A stretch of DNA of 64,000 nt, taken from assembly GCF_003330765.1 (NCBI RefSeq), contig NZ_CP024902.1, forward strand, positions 682,001 to 746,000, read 5' to 3'. Made by a program: the position numbers and the translations under genes. A model generated the notes under the pieces. That model saw only the letters and a list, made by a program, of their open reading frames with translations, was not told the origin of the DNA and did not search any database. The stretch comes from Burkholderia pyrrocinia (lineage in GTDB: Bacteria > Pseudomonadota > Gammaproteobacteria > Burkholderiales > Burkholderiaceae). Shown here piece after piece: positions 10,387 to 19,680 of the stretch. Position 1 is the first letter of the stretch. Each line of letters starts with the position of its first letter.

Positions 10387-11127
10387 ATGTCTTACCACTG
10401 GAACTGGGGCATCTTCCTGAGCCCCGTGTCGACCGGCGAGCCGACGACTTACTTCGGATGGCTGATGTCCGGCTTCTGGGTGACGATCGAAGTGTCGCTC
10501 GCCGCCTGGGTCATCGCGCTGATCGTCGGTTCGCTGTTCGGCGTGCTGCGGACGGTGCCTAACAAATGGCTCTCCGCGCTCGGCACAGTGTATGTGTCGA
10601 TCTTCCGGAACATTCCGCTGATCGTGCAGTTCTTCGTCTGGTATCTCGTGATACCCGAGCTGCTGCCGGCGTCGATCGGCACCTGGATCAAGCAGTTGCC
10701 GCCCACCACGCAGTTCTTTACCGCGTCGATCATCTGTCTCGGCCTGTTCACCGGCGCGCGCGTGTGCGAACAGGTGCGCTCGGGGATCAACGCGCTGCCG
10801 AAGGGCCAGCGTGCCGCCGGCCTCGCGATGGGCTTCACGCAATGGCAGACGTACCGCTATGTGCTGCTGCCCGTTGCGTACCGGATCATCGTGCCGCCGC
10901 TCACGTCGGAATTCCTGAATATCTTCAAGAACTCCGCCGTCGCGTCGACGATCGGCCTGCTCGACCTGTCCGCGCAGGCGCGCCAGCTCGTCGACTACAC
11001 CGCGCAGACCTACGAGTCGTTCATCGCGGTCACGCTCGCGTACGTGCTGATCAACCTGGTCGTGATGGCGTTCATGCGCTGGATCGAAGGCCGTACGCGG
11101 CTGCCCGGCTATATCGGAGGCAAGTGA
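10387..11127 (+). CDS. gltJ: Glutamate/aspartate ABC transporter permease GltJ
   Basis: A 246-residue inner-membrane permease of the HisM/polar amino acid family, the same length as E. coli GltJ. The EAA loop appears as [23 protein letters not shown], which contacts the ATPase. A TTG codon 6 bases earlier is in frame, but ATG at 10387 is better placed behind CTGGAG. The stop overlaps the gltK start (TGATG), so translation of the two permeases is coupled. Confidence 0.94.
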   Translation: MSYHWNWGIFLSPVSTGEPTTYFGWLMSGFWVTIEVSLAAWVIALIVGSLFGVLRTVPNKWLSALGTVYVSIFRNIPLIVQFFVWYLVIPELLPASIGTWIKQLPPTTQFFTASIICLGLFTGARVCEQVRSGINALPKGQRAAGLAMGFTQWQTYRYVLLPVAYRIIVPPLTSEFLNIFKNSAVASTIGLLDLSAQARQLVDYTAQTYESFIAVTLAYVLINLVVMAFMRWIEGRTRLPGYIGGK

Positions 11128-11804
11128 TGCATCAGTTCGACTGGAGTAGTATTCCCGGCGCGCTGCCGACGCTGTGGACGGGTGCGATCGTCACGTTGCA
11201 GATCACGCTGATCGCGATCGTCATCGGGATCGTCTGGGGCACGCTGCTGGCCCTGATGCGGATGTCGGGCGTCAAGCCGCTCGCGTGGTTCGCACAGGCC
11301 TATGTGACGGTGTTCCGCTCGATCCCGCTCGTGATGGTGCTGCTGTGGTTCTTCCTGATCGTGCCGCAGTTGCTGCAGGGCGTGCTCGGGTTGTCGCCGA
11401 CGATCGACATCCGCCTCGCATCGGCGATGGTCGCGTTCTCGCTGTTCGAAGCCGCGTATTATTCGGAGATCATCCGCGCCGGCATCCAGTCGGTGCCGCG
11501 CGGGCAGGTGAACGCCGCGTTTGCGCTCGGCATGAACTACGCGCAGGCGATGCGCCTCGTGATCCTGCCGCAGGCGTTCCGCGCGATGGTGCCGCTGCTG
11601 CTCACGCAGGCGATCGTCCTGTTCCAGGATACGTCGCTCGTGTACGTGATCAGTCTCGCGGACTTCTTCCGCACGGCCGCCAACATCGGCGATCGCGACG
11701 GCACGACCGTCGAGATGGTCCTGTTCGCCGGCGCATGTTATTTCGTGATTTGCTCGTTGGCGTCTGCTCTCGTCAAGGGTCTCCAGAAAAAGGTCACACG
11801 ATGA
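11127..11804 (+). CDS. gltK: Glutamate/aspartate ABC transporter permease GltK
   Basis: A 225-residue second permease of the importer, matching the 224-residue E. coli GltK. The EAA-type loop [20 protein letters not shown] is clear and about five hydrophobic segments are present. The ATG overlaps the gltJ stop, and the TGA overlaps the gltL ATG (ATGA), so all three membrane/ATPase genes are translationally coupled. GGAGG lies 7 bases before the start. Confidence 0.94.
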   Translation: MHQFDWSSIPGALPTLWTGAIVTLQITLIAIVIGIVWGTLLALMRMSGVKPLAWFAQAYVTVFRSIPLVMVLLWFFLIVPQLLQGVLGLSPTIDIRLASAMVAFSLFEAAYYSEIIRAGIQSVPRGQVNAAFALGMNYAQAMRLVILPQAFRAMVPLLLTQAIVLFQDTSLVYVISLADFFRTAANIGDRDGTTVEMVLFAGACYFVICSLASALVKGLQKKVTR

Positions 11805-12526
11805 TTTCCATCAAGAACGTTTCGAAGTGGTACGGCCAGTTCAAGGTCCTTACCGACTGCACGACCGAGGTCAAGAAAGGCGAGGTAGTCGTCGTGTGCG
11901 GCCCGTCGGGCTCCGGCAAGTCGACGCTGATCAAGACCGTGAACGGCCTCGAGCCGTTCCAGCAGGGCGAGATCCTCGTGAACGGCCAGTCGGTCGGCGA
12001 CAAGAAGACGAACCTGTCGAAGCTGCGCTCGAAGGTCGGGATGGTGTTCCAGCATTTCGAGCTGTTCCCGCACCTGTCGATCACCGAGAACCTGACGCTC
12101 GCGCAGATCAAGGTGCTCGGCCGCGGCAAGGACGAGGCGAACGAGAAGGGCATGAAGTTGCTCGATCGCGTCGGCCTGAAGGCGCATGCGCACAAGTTTC
12201 CGGGCCAGTTGTCGGGCGGCCAGCAGCAGCGTGTCGCGATCGCGCGCGCGCTGTCGATGGACCCGATCGCGATGCTGTTCGACGAACCGACCTCCGCGCT
12301 CGACCCCGAGATGATCAACGAGGTGCTCGACGTGATGGTCCAGCTCGCGAAGGAAGGGATGACGATGATGGTCGTCACGCACGAAATGGGCTTCGCGAAG
12401 AAGGTCGCCCATCGCGTGATCTTCATGGATCAGGGTGCGATCGTCGAGGACGACCGCAAGGAAGATTTCTTCGAGAATCCGAAGTCGGAGCGCGCGAAGG
12501 ACTTCCTCGCGAAGATCCTGCACTGA
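11801..12526 (+). CDS. gltL: Glutamate/aspartate ABC transporter ATPase
   Basis: A 241-residue ATP-binding subunit, the same length as E. coli GltL. Walker A GPSGSGKS is at residues 34-41, the signature [15 protein letters not shown] in the middle, and Walker [14 protein letters not shown] after it. It energises import by the GltJ/GltK pair. It overlaps gltK by 4 bases and ends the operon, which closes with a strong terminator. Confidence 0.96.
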   Translation: MISIKNVSKWYGQFKVLTDCTTEVKKGEVVVVCGPSGSGKSTLIKTVNGLEPFQQGEILVNGQSVGDKKTNLSKLRSKVGMVFQHFELFPHLSITENLTLAQIKVLGRGKDEANEKGMKLLDRVGLKAHAHKFPGQLSGGQQQRVAIARALSMDPIAMLFDEPTSALDPEMINEVLDVMVQLAKEGMTMMVVTHEMGFAKKVAHRVIFMDQGAIVEDDRKEDFFENPKSERAKDFLAKILH

Positions 12527-12556
12527 GCGTTCGCGCACTTCGTGCGCGTCAATGCG

Positions 12557-12589
12557 AAAACCGCCCGGCCGAACGCCGGGCGGTTTTTT
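12557..12589 (+). terminator. Terminator of the gltIJKL operon
   Basis: Stem AAAACCGCCCGGC/GCCGGGCGGTTTT followed by additional T residues, about 30 bases after the gltL stop. The A tract on the other side lets it also serve the convergent amidotransferase gene. Confidence 0.88.
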
Positions 12590-12662
12590 CGTCCGCCTTT
12601 TTTCGCCCGCCTTGTCGTACGGTGGCGGGGGAAGAGAAGAGGAGGGCGCCGGCGCGCCGGGC

Positions 12663-13574
12663 TCAGAAGTCGATCGCGTCGTCGGAATCGCCGTCGGCGG
12701 CCGTTGCGAGCGCCTCGCGTGCATCGCGCGGCGCCGACGCCGACGCGTCGAGTGCGGGATTTCGAAGCTTCTCGAGCACGCGCTCGGGCACCGGGATCTG
12801 CATCCGCGCGGCGACGTCGCCGCACTGGAACATGATCAGCTCGCCCGGCTCGAACGCGGTCCAGACCTCGTTGTCGGTGAGCGGCTGCGTCGCGATCACC
12901 GCGACGCGATCCTCGGGCGTCGTGTATTTCGCGAAGTCGATCGACAGGTCTTCGTCGACGAGATGCGCGGTCGAGAACGGCCAGCGCCGCACCAGGTAGT
13001 GCAGCCGCGTCGAGCAGTGCGCGAAGAGCGCCTGGCCGTTCGACATCAGGAAGTTGAACACGCCGTGATCGGTGATGCCGCGCGTCAGCTCGCCGACGCG
13101 CTCGAACAGTTCGGGCAGCGGCGGCTGCGCACCGGGGAATGCCTCGCGCAGCCCCTGCATCAGCACGCAGAACGCCTGTTCGCTGTCGGTCGTGCCGACC
13201 GGATGGTAGACGCTGCCGTCCATGTCCGGTGCGTAGTCCTGCAGGTCGCCGTTATGCGCGAAGATCCAGTGCCGGCCCCACAGCTCGCGCATGAACGGAT
13301 GGCTGTTCTCGAGCAGGATGTGCCCTTGCGTCGCCTTGCGGATGTGCGCGATCGTGTTCTTGGACTTGATCGGGTAGCGCTTCACCATTTCGGCGATCGG
13401 CGAGGTGGCCGATGCCTGGTGATCGATGAACAGGCGGCAGGCCTTGTCTTCGAAGAACGCGATGCCCCAGCCGTCGGCATGGTGGTCGGTGAGCCCGCCC
13501 CGGGCCGCGAAACCGGTGAAGGAGAATGTGACGTCCGTCGGCGCGGCGCAGTTCATTCCTAAGAGTTGGCACAT
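12663..13574 (-). CDS. Class II glutamine amidotransferase (YafJ-like)
   Basis: A 303-residue protein whose N-terminal nucleophile cysteine is residue 2 (MCQLLGMN). The GATase_4/YafJ fold is supported by HADGWGIAFFEDK and by the TIAHIRKATQG and HPFMRELWGRHWIFAHNGDL motifs that form the glutaminase site. Such proteins hydrolyse glutamine, but no acceptor domain is fused, so the physiological reaction is unknown. It is about 50 residues longer than E. coli YafJ, the extra part being an acidic, alanine-rich C-terminal tail. It is divergent from pyrC and shares its upstream region. Confidence 0.87.
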   Translation of the reverse strand: MCQLLGMNCAAPTDVTFSFTGFAARGGLTDHHADGWGIAFFEDKACRLFIDHQASATSPIAEMVKRYPIKSKNTIAHIRKATQGHILLENSHPFMRELWGRHWIFAHNGDLQDYAPDMDGSVYHPVGTTDSEQAFCVLMQGLREAFPGAQPPLPELFERVGELTRGITDHGVFNFLMSNGQALFAHCSTRLHYLVRRWPFSTAHLVDEDLSIDFAKYTTPEDRVAVIATQPLTDNEVWTAFEPGELIMFQCGDVAARMQIPVPERVLEKLRNPALDASASAPRDAREALATAADGDSDDAIDF

Positions 13575-13777
13575 TTTACTTGGGGCGGCAGGCTGAGGCG
13601 GGGTAACGAACCGGGCGAACCCCGGTACAATGCGGCTTCTAGCATATCACCGAGCCCTGAGCGGTAAAAAGCGGATTCCGCCGGCCGAAGGCCTCGTGTT
13701 GCGGTTTGCCGTCAGTCGGCCCGCGCACGTGTGTTCCGGCCCCGCCGATGGCCAGCCCGTTCCTCACGACGCCTCCT

Positions 13778-14842
13778 ATGACTGCCTCGAACGCTTCCTC
13801 TCCGGCGACGCTCTCGCTCGCCCGTCCCGACGACTGGCACCTGCACCTGCGAGACGGCGACATGCTGGCCGCCGTGCTGCCGCACACCGCGCGCCAGTTC
13901 GGCCGCGCGATCGTCATGCCGAACCTGAAGCCGCCGGTGACGACCACCGCGCACGCGCAGGCCTATCGCGAGCGCATCCTCGCTGCGCTGCCGGCCGCGA
14001 TGACGTTCGAACCGCTGATGACGCTGTACCTGATCGACAACACGCCGCCCGACGAGATCCGCCGCGCGCGCGAAAGCGGCTTCGTGCACGGCGTGAAGCT
14101 GTATCCGGCCGGCGCGACGACGAATTCCGACCACGGCGTCACTGATCTCGCGAAATGCGCGAAGACGCTCGAGGCGATGCAGGAAACGGGCATGCCGCTG
14201 CTGGTGCACGGCGAGGTAACCGACGCGTCGATCGACCTGTTCGACCGCGAGAAGGTCTTCATCGACCGTGTGATGACGCCGCTGCGACGCGATTTCCCGG
14301 GCCTGAAGGTCGTGTTCGAGCACATCACGACGAAGGACGCGGCCGACTACGTGCGCGACGCCGACGCGGCGCCCGGCCTGCTCGGCGCGACGATCACCGC
14401 TCATCACCTGCTGTACAACCGCAACGCGCTCTTCGTCGGCGGGATTCGCCCGCATTACTACTGCCTGCCGGTGCTGAAGCGCGAGACGCATCGCGTCGCG
14501 CTGGTCGAGGCCGCGACGTCGGGCAACCCGCGCTTCTTCCTCGGCACCGACAGCGCGCCGCATGCGCGCGACGCGAAGGAAACCGCATGCGGCTGCGCAG
14601 GCTGCTACACGGCGCTGCACGCGCTCGAACTGTATGCGGAAGCGTTCGACCACGCCAGCGCGCTTGACAAGCTGGAAGGTTTCGCGAGCTTCTTCGGCGC
14701 CGATTTCTACGGGCTGCCGCGCAGCGCCGAGACGGTCACGCTGCGCCGCGAGCCGTGGGAACTGCCGCGCGAGATCTTCGCGGGCGATACGCCGGTCGTG
14801 CCGCTGCGCGGCGGCGAGACGATCGGCTGGAAACTCGCGTGA
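13778..14842 (+). CDS. pyrC: Dihydroorotase
   Basis: A 354-residue zinc enzyme that cyclises carbamoyl aspartate to dihydroorotate in pyrimidine synthesis. Metal ligands H21 and H23 are in DWHLHLRDG, the carboxylated lysine is K107 in [11 protein letters not shown], and [12 protein letters not shown] supplies another histidine. This is the E. coli-type (class II) enzyme of about 348 residues. Two starts are possible, 13748 and 13778; neither has a clear ribosome site, and the second gives the family length. A TACAAT -10-like box is at 13626-13631. The RNase P RNA gene follows. Confidence 0.94.
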   Translation: MTASNASSPATLSLARPDDWHLHLRDGDMLAAVLPHTARQFGRAIVMPNLKPPVTTTAHAQAYRERILAALPAAMTFEPLMTLYLIDNTPPDEIRRARESGFVHGVKLYPAGATTNSDHGVTDLAKCAKTLEAMQETGMPLLVHGEVTDASIDLFDREKVFIDRVMTPLRRDFPGLKVVFEHITTKDAADYVRDADAAPGLLGATITAHHLLYNRNALFVGGIRPHYYCLPVLKRETHRVALVEAATSGNPRFFLGTDSAPHARDAKETACGCAGCYTALHALELYAEAFDHASALDKLEGFASFFGADFYGLPRSAETVTLRREPWELPREIFAGDTPVVPLRGGETIGWKLA

Positions 14843-14899
14843 CCGGCGCGCCGCTCGCGCGCTGCCGACGGCGGCGCGCAGTGTTAGAATGCGCGTCGC

Positions 14900-15307
<408 letters not shown>

Positions 15308-15321
15308 GCCGTTCGAATGCG

Positions 15322-15362
15322 AAAGGGCCGGCGTCTCCTTGCGGAGCGCCGGCCCTTTTTTC
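15322..15362. terminator. Terminator between rnpB and the OsmC gene
   Basis: Stem AAAGGGCCGGCG/CGCCGGCCCTTT with an inner CTCC/GGAG extension, then TTT. It lies 15 bases after the RNase P RNA and also just past the convergent OsmC gene. Confidence 0.88.
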
Positions 15363-15385
15363 TTTCATGTGCGCCCGCCGCGGGC

Positions 15386-15808
15386 TCAGGCCGCGACGAT
15401 GTCGAACGAATGCGTGAGTTCGGCCGTCTTCGCGATCATGATCGACGCGGAGCAATACTTGTCGTGCGACAGGTTGATCGCGCGTTCGACCGTGGCCGGG
15501 TTCAGGTTGCGGCCGGTAACGGTGAAGTGGAAGTGCACCTTCGTGAACACCTTCGGATCTTCGCTCGCGCGCTCGGCCTTCAGCGTAACCGAGCAGCCGG
15601 TGACTTCCTGGCGGCTCTTCTTCAGGATCAGCACGACGTCGTAGGCCGTGCAGCCGCCGGTGCCGAGCAGCACCATTTCCATCGGGCGCGGCGCGAGGTT
15701 ATGGCCGCCGCCTTCGGGTGCGCCATCCATCGTGACGAGATGCCCGCTGCCGGTCTCGGCGGAAAACGCCATGCCGTCCTGGCCCATCCAGCTTACTTTG
15801 CATTCCAT
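15386..15808 (-). CDS. OsmC/Ohr-family protein (YhfA-like)
   Basis: A 140-residue protein of the OsmC fold. Both conserved cysteines are present, C53 in GTGGCTAYDVV and C119 in HDKYCSAS, as in thiol-dependent peroxidases that reduce organic hydroperoxides. The overall pattern (MECKVSWMGQ ... TMDGAPEGGG) resembles the YhfA subgroup, whose true substrate is not established. ATG at 15808 is chosen; upstream in-frame codons lack similarity. It is convergent with rnpB, and the AT-rich intergenic region with a small RNA lies behind it. Confidence 0.88.
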   Translation of the reverse strand: MECKVSWMGQDGMAFSAETGSGHLVTMDGAPEGGGHNLAPRPMEMVLLGTGGCTAYDVVLILKKSRQEVTGCSVTLKAERASEDPKVFTKVHFHFTVTGRNLNPATVERAINLSHDKYCSASIMIAKTAELTHSFDIVAA

Positions 15809-16002
15809 GCTTGCACTCCAGCGTTGCCTGATTCGGATTCGATCCGGCATTGTAGCCCGCTGCGCAACGGCCGGCTGATGCACTGCACGACGTGCAACGC
15901 CGGCGCTGCGTGAGCGGCGTGCCGAACGGCAATTTCCCTTCTGATTTTAGGGGTTTTACTCTAGGTGAGGTCGATTTCCGATCACGCTGGATGATTGCAA
16001 GC

Positions 16003-16087
16003 AATTGATTTCATGTGGAAAATCAATTTTCTCGGCCGCTCACTCAAAATTTCGCATTATGGTGTTTGATTTCGCAATGCAAATTTT
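16003..16087. promoter_or_regulatory. Two dyads in the AT-rich region upstream of the candidate small RNA
   Basis: AATTGATTT/AAATCAATT (16003-16011 and 16020-16028, 8-base spacer) is a perfect repeat. AAAATTTCGCATT/AATGCAAATTTT (16046-16058 and 16076-16087) is near-perfect with one bulge and ends two bases before the -35 box. The stretch 15900-16120 is strikingly AT-rich for this genome. These look like activator or repressor sites, with the second placed for an activator touching RNA polymerase. Confidence 0.5.
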
Positions 16088-16088
16088 C

Positions 16089-16117
16089 TTGTGGTGTCGG
16101 CGACACGTTCGTATAAT
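16089..16117 (+). promoter_or_regulatory. Sigma-70 promoter of the candidate small RNA
   Basis: TTGTGG (16089-16094) and a perfect TATAAT (16112-16117) are separated by the ideal 17 bases. No reading frame lies downstream on this strand before the terminator at 16186, so the transcript should be a short RNA starting near 16124. Confidence 0.7.
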
Positions 16118-16123
16118 GCGTCT

Positions 16124-16215
16124 CATTGGTTGTCGCGCTGCGGCAACCTCCGCATGTCTCCTCCACCCTCCTCCTGAGGTGGATTAAGCCCGAACCAGCC
16201 GTTCGGGCTTTTTTT
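16124..16215 (+). ncRNA. Candidate trans-acting small RNA with CU-rich loop
   Basis: A transcript of about 92 bases is predicted from the promoter and terminator. It would fold into three hairpins: GGTTGTCGC/GCGGCAACC (16128-16148), TCCACC/GGTGGA (16162-16183) with the loop CTCCTCCTGA, and the terminator. The loop and its flank are rich in CCTCC, complementary to Shine-Dalgarno sequences. Small RNAs with C-rich loops (for example the CcsR/cuckoo RNAs of alphaproteobacteria) are known to regulate by such loops; homology is not claimed. It lies between the OsmC gene and the convergent DUF1090 gene. I know no gene name for it. Confidence 0.65.
16186..16215 (+). terminator. Intrinsic terminator of the candidate small RNA
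   Basis: Perfect 10-bp stem AAGCCCGAAC/GTTCGGGCTT, 5-base loop, and a run of seven T. It reads mainly rightward; on the other strand the tail is only two T, so it would be weak for the convergent DUF1090 gene. Confidence 0.88.
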
Positions 16216-16260
16216 CGTCCCATGCAAACATCGGCGTGCGGCTTGCGCGCCCCGGCATCG

Positions 16261-16566
16261 TCACGCGGGCTGTTGTGCGGCCGGCTGCGATGTCGCGTCG
16301 GGCGGCGTGCCGCGCGAGCGTGCGCCGGGCGCCGGCGCGTGGGCGGCCGACGCATGGCCGTGGCCGCGTGCGCAGAAGTGGCGTACGCGTTCGCGCACCG
16401 CGCGCAGACGGGCGACGCGATCCTCGGCATGGGCGGTCCGGGCTTCGGCAATGCGTGCATCGAGCGTGTCGAGCTTGGCTTCGCAGCCGGCGCGGGCGGC
16501 GACGGCAGGCGCCGCGGCGGCCAGCAGCGCGGCCGCGAAGAAGGGCGTAAGTCGTTGTTTCATCAT
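16261..16566 (-). CDS. DUF1090-family (YqjC-like) periplasmic protein
   Basis: A 101-residue exported protein. Residues 1-23 form a signal peptide ending AVAA/ARA, followed by the short DUF1090 core GCEAKLDTLDARIAEARTAH and RVARLRAVRERVRHFC with two cysteines, predicted as a helical hairpin. The C-terminal third is a low-complexity alanine/proline/histidine tail. E. coli YqjC is a similar small exported protein of unknown role. Two adjacent ATG codons (16566, 16563) are equally possible starts. It has no codirectional partner. Confidence 0.72.
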   Translation of the reverse strand: MMKQRLTPFFAAALLAAAAPAVAARAGCEAKLDTLDARIAEARTAHAEDRVARLRAVRERVRHFCARGHGHASAAHAPAPGARSRGTPPDATSQPAAQQPA

Positions 16567-16877
16567 GCTTGTTTGTTGTTTTCCGTGTTCGGCCGGTCTG
16601 GCGCGGCAAGGTCATGTGCCGCGCGTCGATGGGTGCCTCCCCGGGCGCTCGGTTCGCCTGGCTTGTCGGGGCACGACCGGATTTTGGCCCATTTCGGGCG
16701 CGCCGGACACGGGGCGTGGAATCTCTTTGACCGCCGTGTGGCATTTCCTTTATAATTCAGGGCTTTTCCGCTTTTATGCCCACGGAAAAAGAACAGGGAG
16801 AGCCTGCACCGCGCCTCGAAGCGCACACAGACAAGCAGGAAGAACACATCGGGCAAAGCATTTTTTTTGGATCGATC
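16567..16877 (+). promoter_or_regulatory. rplM-rpsI promoter and leader region
   Basis: This 311-base gap has no gene. A strong promoter, TTGACC (16727-16732) and TATAAT (16751-16756) with an 18-base spacer, predicts a start near 16763 and a leader of about 115 bases. The leader can form a stem TTTTCCG/CGGAAAA near its 5' end. In E. coli L13 represses its own operon by binding the rplM leader, so a similar control is possible here. The rest of the gap shows nothing clear. Confidence 0.7.
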
Positions 16878-17306
16878 ATGAAGACGTTTTCCGCAAAAGC
16901 CCATGAGGTGACGCGCGAATGGTACGTGATTGACGCGACGGATAAGGTTCTCGGCCGTGTTGCCAGCGAAGTGGCACGCCGTCTGCGCGGCAAGCACAAG
17001 CCTGAGTTCACCCCGCACGTCGACACTGGTGATTTCATCATCATCATCAACGCGAGCAAGTTGAAGGTCACGGGCAACAAGACTCTGGACAAGAAGTACT
17101 ACCGTCACTCGGGCTACCCGGGCGGTATCTATGAAACGACGTTCGGCAAGATGCAAGAACGCTTCCCGGGCCGCGCGCTCGAGAAAGCGGTCAAGGGCAT
17201 GCTGCCGAAGGGCCCGCTCGGCTACGCGATGATCAAGAAGCTGAAGGTCTACGCAGAAGCGACGCATCCGCATTCGGCTCAACAGCCGAAGGCGCTCGAG
17301 ATCTAA
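16878..17306 (+). CDS. rplM: 50S ribosomal protein L13
   Basis: A 142-residue early-assembly protein of the large subunit, the same length as in E. coli. The conserved [20 protein letters not shown] and [13 protein letters not shown] blocks are present. The open frame starts 34 codons earlier, but ATG at 16878 ([11 protein letters not shown]) is the family start. It is followed after 10 bases by rpsI, the usual L13-S9 operon, and driven by the promoter at 16727-16756. Codon use is less GC-biased than in its neighbours, as expected for a highly expressed gene. Confidence 0.98.
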
Positions 17307-17316
17307 GGGGACCCAC

Positions 17317-17709
17317 ATGATCGGTAACTGGAACTACGGTACGGGCCGCCGCAAGAGCGCAGTCGCACGTGTCTTCATCAAGGCAGGCAAGGGCGACATC
17401 GTTGTCAACGGCAAGCCCATCGCTGACTACTTCTCGCGTGAAACGTCGCTGATGATCGTGCGTCAACCGCTGGAACTCACGAACCACGGCCAGACGTTCG
17501 ACATCAAGGTGAACGTGACGGGCGGCGGTGAAACGGGTCAGGCAGGCGCAGTGCGCCACGGCATCACCCGTGCACTGATCGACTACGATGCGACGCTGAA
17601 GCCGTCGCTGTCGACCGCAGGCTTCGTCACGCGCGATGCACGTGAAGTCGAGCGTAAGAAGGTCGGTCTGCGCAAGGCACGCCGCGCCAAGCAGTTCTCG
17701 AAGCGTTAA
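17317..17709 (+). CDS. rpsI: 30S ribosomal protein S9
   Basis: A 130-residue small-subunit protein whose basic C-terminal tail reaches toward the P-site tRNA. The sequence starts [18 protein letters not shown] and ends [12 protein letters not shown], the diagnostic SKR tail. Length equals E. coli S9. AAGGGGA precedes the start. It is the second gene of the rplM operon and is closed by a strong terminator. Confidence 0.98.
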   Translation: MIGNWNYGTGRRKSAVARVFIKAGKGDIVVNGKPIADYFSRETSLMIVRQPLELTNHGQTFDIKVNVTGGGETGQAGAVRHGITRALIDYDATLKPSLSTAGFVTRDAREVERKKVGLRKARRAKQFSKR

Positions 17710-17751
17710 TTCCGCTTCATGGCCGCGCCGCTTTCGGGCGGCGTTTGCCGG

Positions 17752-17789
17752 AAAAACCGCCAGCTTTCGCACTGGCGGTTTTTTTTTGC
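17752..17789 (+). terminator. Terminator of rplM-rpsI
   Basis: Stem AAAAACCGCCAG/CTGGCGGTTTTT with an 8-base loop and a long T run, about 40 bases after rpsI. Confidence 0.9.
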
Positions 17790-17916
17790 CCGCGCGGCGG
17801 CGGCCCGCGCCGGGCGCGATTGACGATATCGACAAGAACCTGTTGATTTCATGGACTTCAGCACGATCTTCTGATCGGCCCTACAATAGCGGCTAAAGCT
17901 TCCTGGAGAGTTCGCA

Positions 17917-18288
17917 ATGAACGCTGTTACCGAATCCGCAGCAACCACGACCGAAATGCCGTTACCGTTCGTCTTCACCGACGCCGCGGCCGACAAGGTC
18001 AAGCAACTGATCGACGAAGAGGGCAACCCCGACCTGAAGCTGCGTGTGTTCGTGCAGGGCGGCGGCTGCTCCGGCTTCCAGTATGGCTTCACGTTCGACG
18101 AGGAAGTCAACGAGGACGACACCGTGATGAACAAGAACGGCGTCCAGCTCCTGATCGACTCGATGAGCTACCAGTACCTGGTCGGCGCCGAGATCGACTA
18201 CAAGGACGACCTCAACGGCGCCCAGTTCGTGATCAAGAACCCGAACGCGACCACCACCTGCGGGTGTGGCTCGTCGTTCTCGGTCTGA
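17917..18288 (+). CDS. erpA: Iron-sulfur cluster insertion protein ErpA
   Basis: A 123-residue A-type carrier that delivers Fe-S clusters to apo-proteins, including those of isoprenoid synthesis and respiration. The three ligand cysteines are C51 (GGGCSGFQY), C115 and C117 (CGCGSSF). The extended N-terminus of about 18 residues and the [10 protein letters not shown] block are typical of betaproteobacterial ErpA. CTGGAGAG lies before the start. It stands alone, bounded by terminators on both sides. Confidence 0.95.
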   Translation: MNAVTESAATTTEMPLPFVFTDAAADKVKQLIDEEGNPDLKLRVFVQGGGCSGFQYGFTFDEEVNEDDTVMNKNGVQLLIDSMSYQYLVGAEIDYKDDLNGAQFVIKNPNATTTCGCGSSFSV

Positions 18289-18321
18289 GCGCACGGCAGA
18301 TCAGCGCCGGTTCGCCGGAAT

Positions 18322-18352
18322 AAAAAACGGGGCTTCATGCCCCGTTTTTTTT
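18322..18352. terminator. Bidirectional terminator between erpA and anmK
   Basis: AAAAAACGGGGC/GCCCCGTTTTTT around a TTCAT loop, with matching A and T tracts, lies between convergent genes. Confidence 0.9.
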
Positions 18353-18389
18353 ACGTCTGTGCGTGGCACCGGCCGCGCCGCGCAGCCCT

Positions 18390-19538
18390 TCAGCGCGGAT
18401 AGAGTGCGCCGAGCACGCGGTTGCCGGCCGCCCCGGTGACCGTCGCGAGATTGCCGGGCTGGCGCGCGGTGAAGCGGTACGCGAGCCACGCGAACGCAAG
18501 CGCCTCGACCTGCTGCGGCGGCACGCCGAGCGCAGCCGTTGTATCGACCGTGGCCGGCACGCCGGCCTCGCGCAGCGCGTGCCTGAGTGCGTCGAGCAGC
18601 ACCGGATTGCGTGCGCCGCCACCACATACGAAGACGGCCTTGCAGCCCGGCGCGTGCTGCGCGATCTCGCGCGCGACCGAGACGGCGGTGAGCGCCGTGA
18701 GGGTCGCCTGCACGTCCTCCGGCGCGACCTGCGCGAACGCGGCGAGCTTCGCGTCGAGCCACGCGGGGTTGAACAGGTCGCGGCCGGTGCTTTTCGGCGG
18801 CGGCGCGGAGAAATACGGCTCGTCGAGCAGCGCGTCGAGCAGCGGTGCGTGCACGGTGCCGCGCGCGGCGAACTTGCCGCCGTCGTCGTACGGCTTGCCG
18901 AGATGGCGGGTCGCCCACGCGTCGATCAGCGCATTCGCGGGGCCGCAGTCGAAGCCGCGCACGTCGCCGTCTTCGCCGGGCAGGATCGTGATGTTGCTGA
19001 TCCCGCCGAGATTGCAGACGACGCGCGTTTCGCCCGGCGCACCGAACACCGTTGCATGGAACGCCGGCGCGAGCGGCGCGCCGTGGCCGCCCGCGGCGAC
19101 ATCGCGGCTGCGGAAATCGGCGATCACGTCGGCATGGGTCAGCTCGGCGAGCAGTGCCGGGTTGTTGAGTTGCCGCGTATAGCCGCGCTCGGGGCGATGG
19201 CGCACCGTCTGGCCGTGCACGCCGATCGCGCGGATCTCGTCGCGCGACAGCCCGGCCGTGCGCTGCAATTCGTGGCAGCACACCGCATAGCGCGCGACGA
19301 GCGCATTCGCCGCGAGCGATTCGCGGTCGATCTCGTCGTCGCCGGGCTGCTGCAGTGCGAACAGCGCGTCGCGCAGCGATTGCGCGAAGCCGACGAACGC
19401 TTCCGCGAGCACGGCCGGCGCCTTGCCGGCCTCGAAACGCACGGCGACACCGTCGACGCCGTCCATGCTGGTTCCCGACATCAGCCCGAAGTAGATGCCG
19501 TCGGCCGGATGGGCGTTTTGCGGATGTCGTTGCGGCAC
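18390..19538 (-). CDS. anmK: Anhydro-N-acetylmuramic acid kinase
   Basis: A 382-residue cytoplasmic enzyme of peptidoglycan recycling. It hydrates and phosphorylates 1,6-anhydro-MurNAc to MurNAc-6-phosphate. The ATP-site motif [12 protein letters not shown] near the N-terminus, HGQTVRHRP, and the [10 protein letters not shown] and VCGGGARNP motifs define AnmK. Length is close to E. coli AnmK (369). ATG at 19538 follows AGGAGAACC. It is divergent from tyrS, an arrangement I recall from other Burkholderia. Confidence 0.95.
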   Translation of the reverse strand: MPQRHPQNAHPADGIYFGLMSGTSMDGVDGVAVRFEAGKAPAVLAEAFVGFAQSLRDALFALQQPGDDEIDRESLAANALVARYAVCCHELQRTAGLSRDEIRAIGVHGQTVRHRPERGYTRQLNNPALLAELTHADVIADFRSRDVAAGGHGAPLAPAFHATVFGAPGETRVVCNLGGISNITILPGEDGDVRGFDCGPANALIDAWATRHLGKPYDDGGKFAARGTVHAPLLDALLDEPYFSAPPPKSTGRDLFNPAWLDAKLAAFAQVAPEDVQATLTALTAVSVAREIAQHAPGCKAVFVCGGGARNPVLLDALRHALREAGVPATVDTTAALGVPPQQVEALAFAWLAYRFTARQPGNLATVTGAAGNRVLGALYPR

Positions 19539-19680
19539 GTTGGGTTCTCCTGGATCGTGCGGCGCGGGCCGGTGCCACGCGCCTTGCGCCCGATTATCCG
19601 CGCAACGTGACGTGTCGTTAAGCGATGCGCGCGCAAGTTATGGGAAAATCCCTGTCTTTGCGACATTCTTCCTGGCACCG

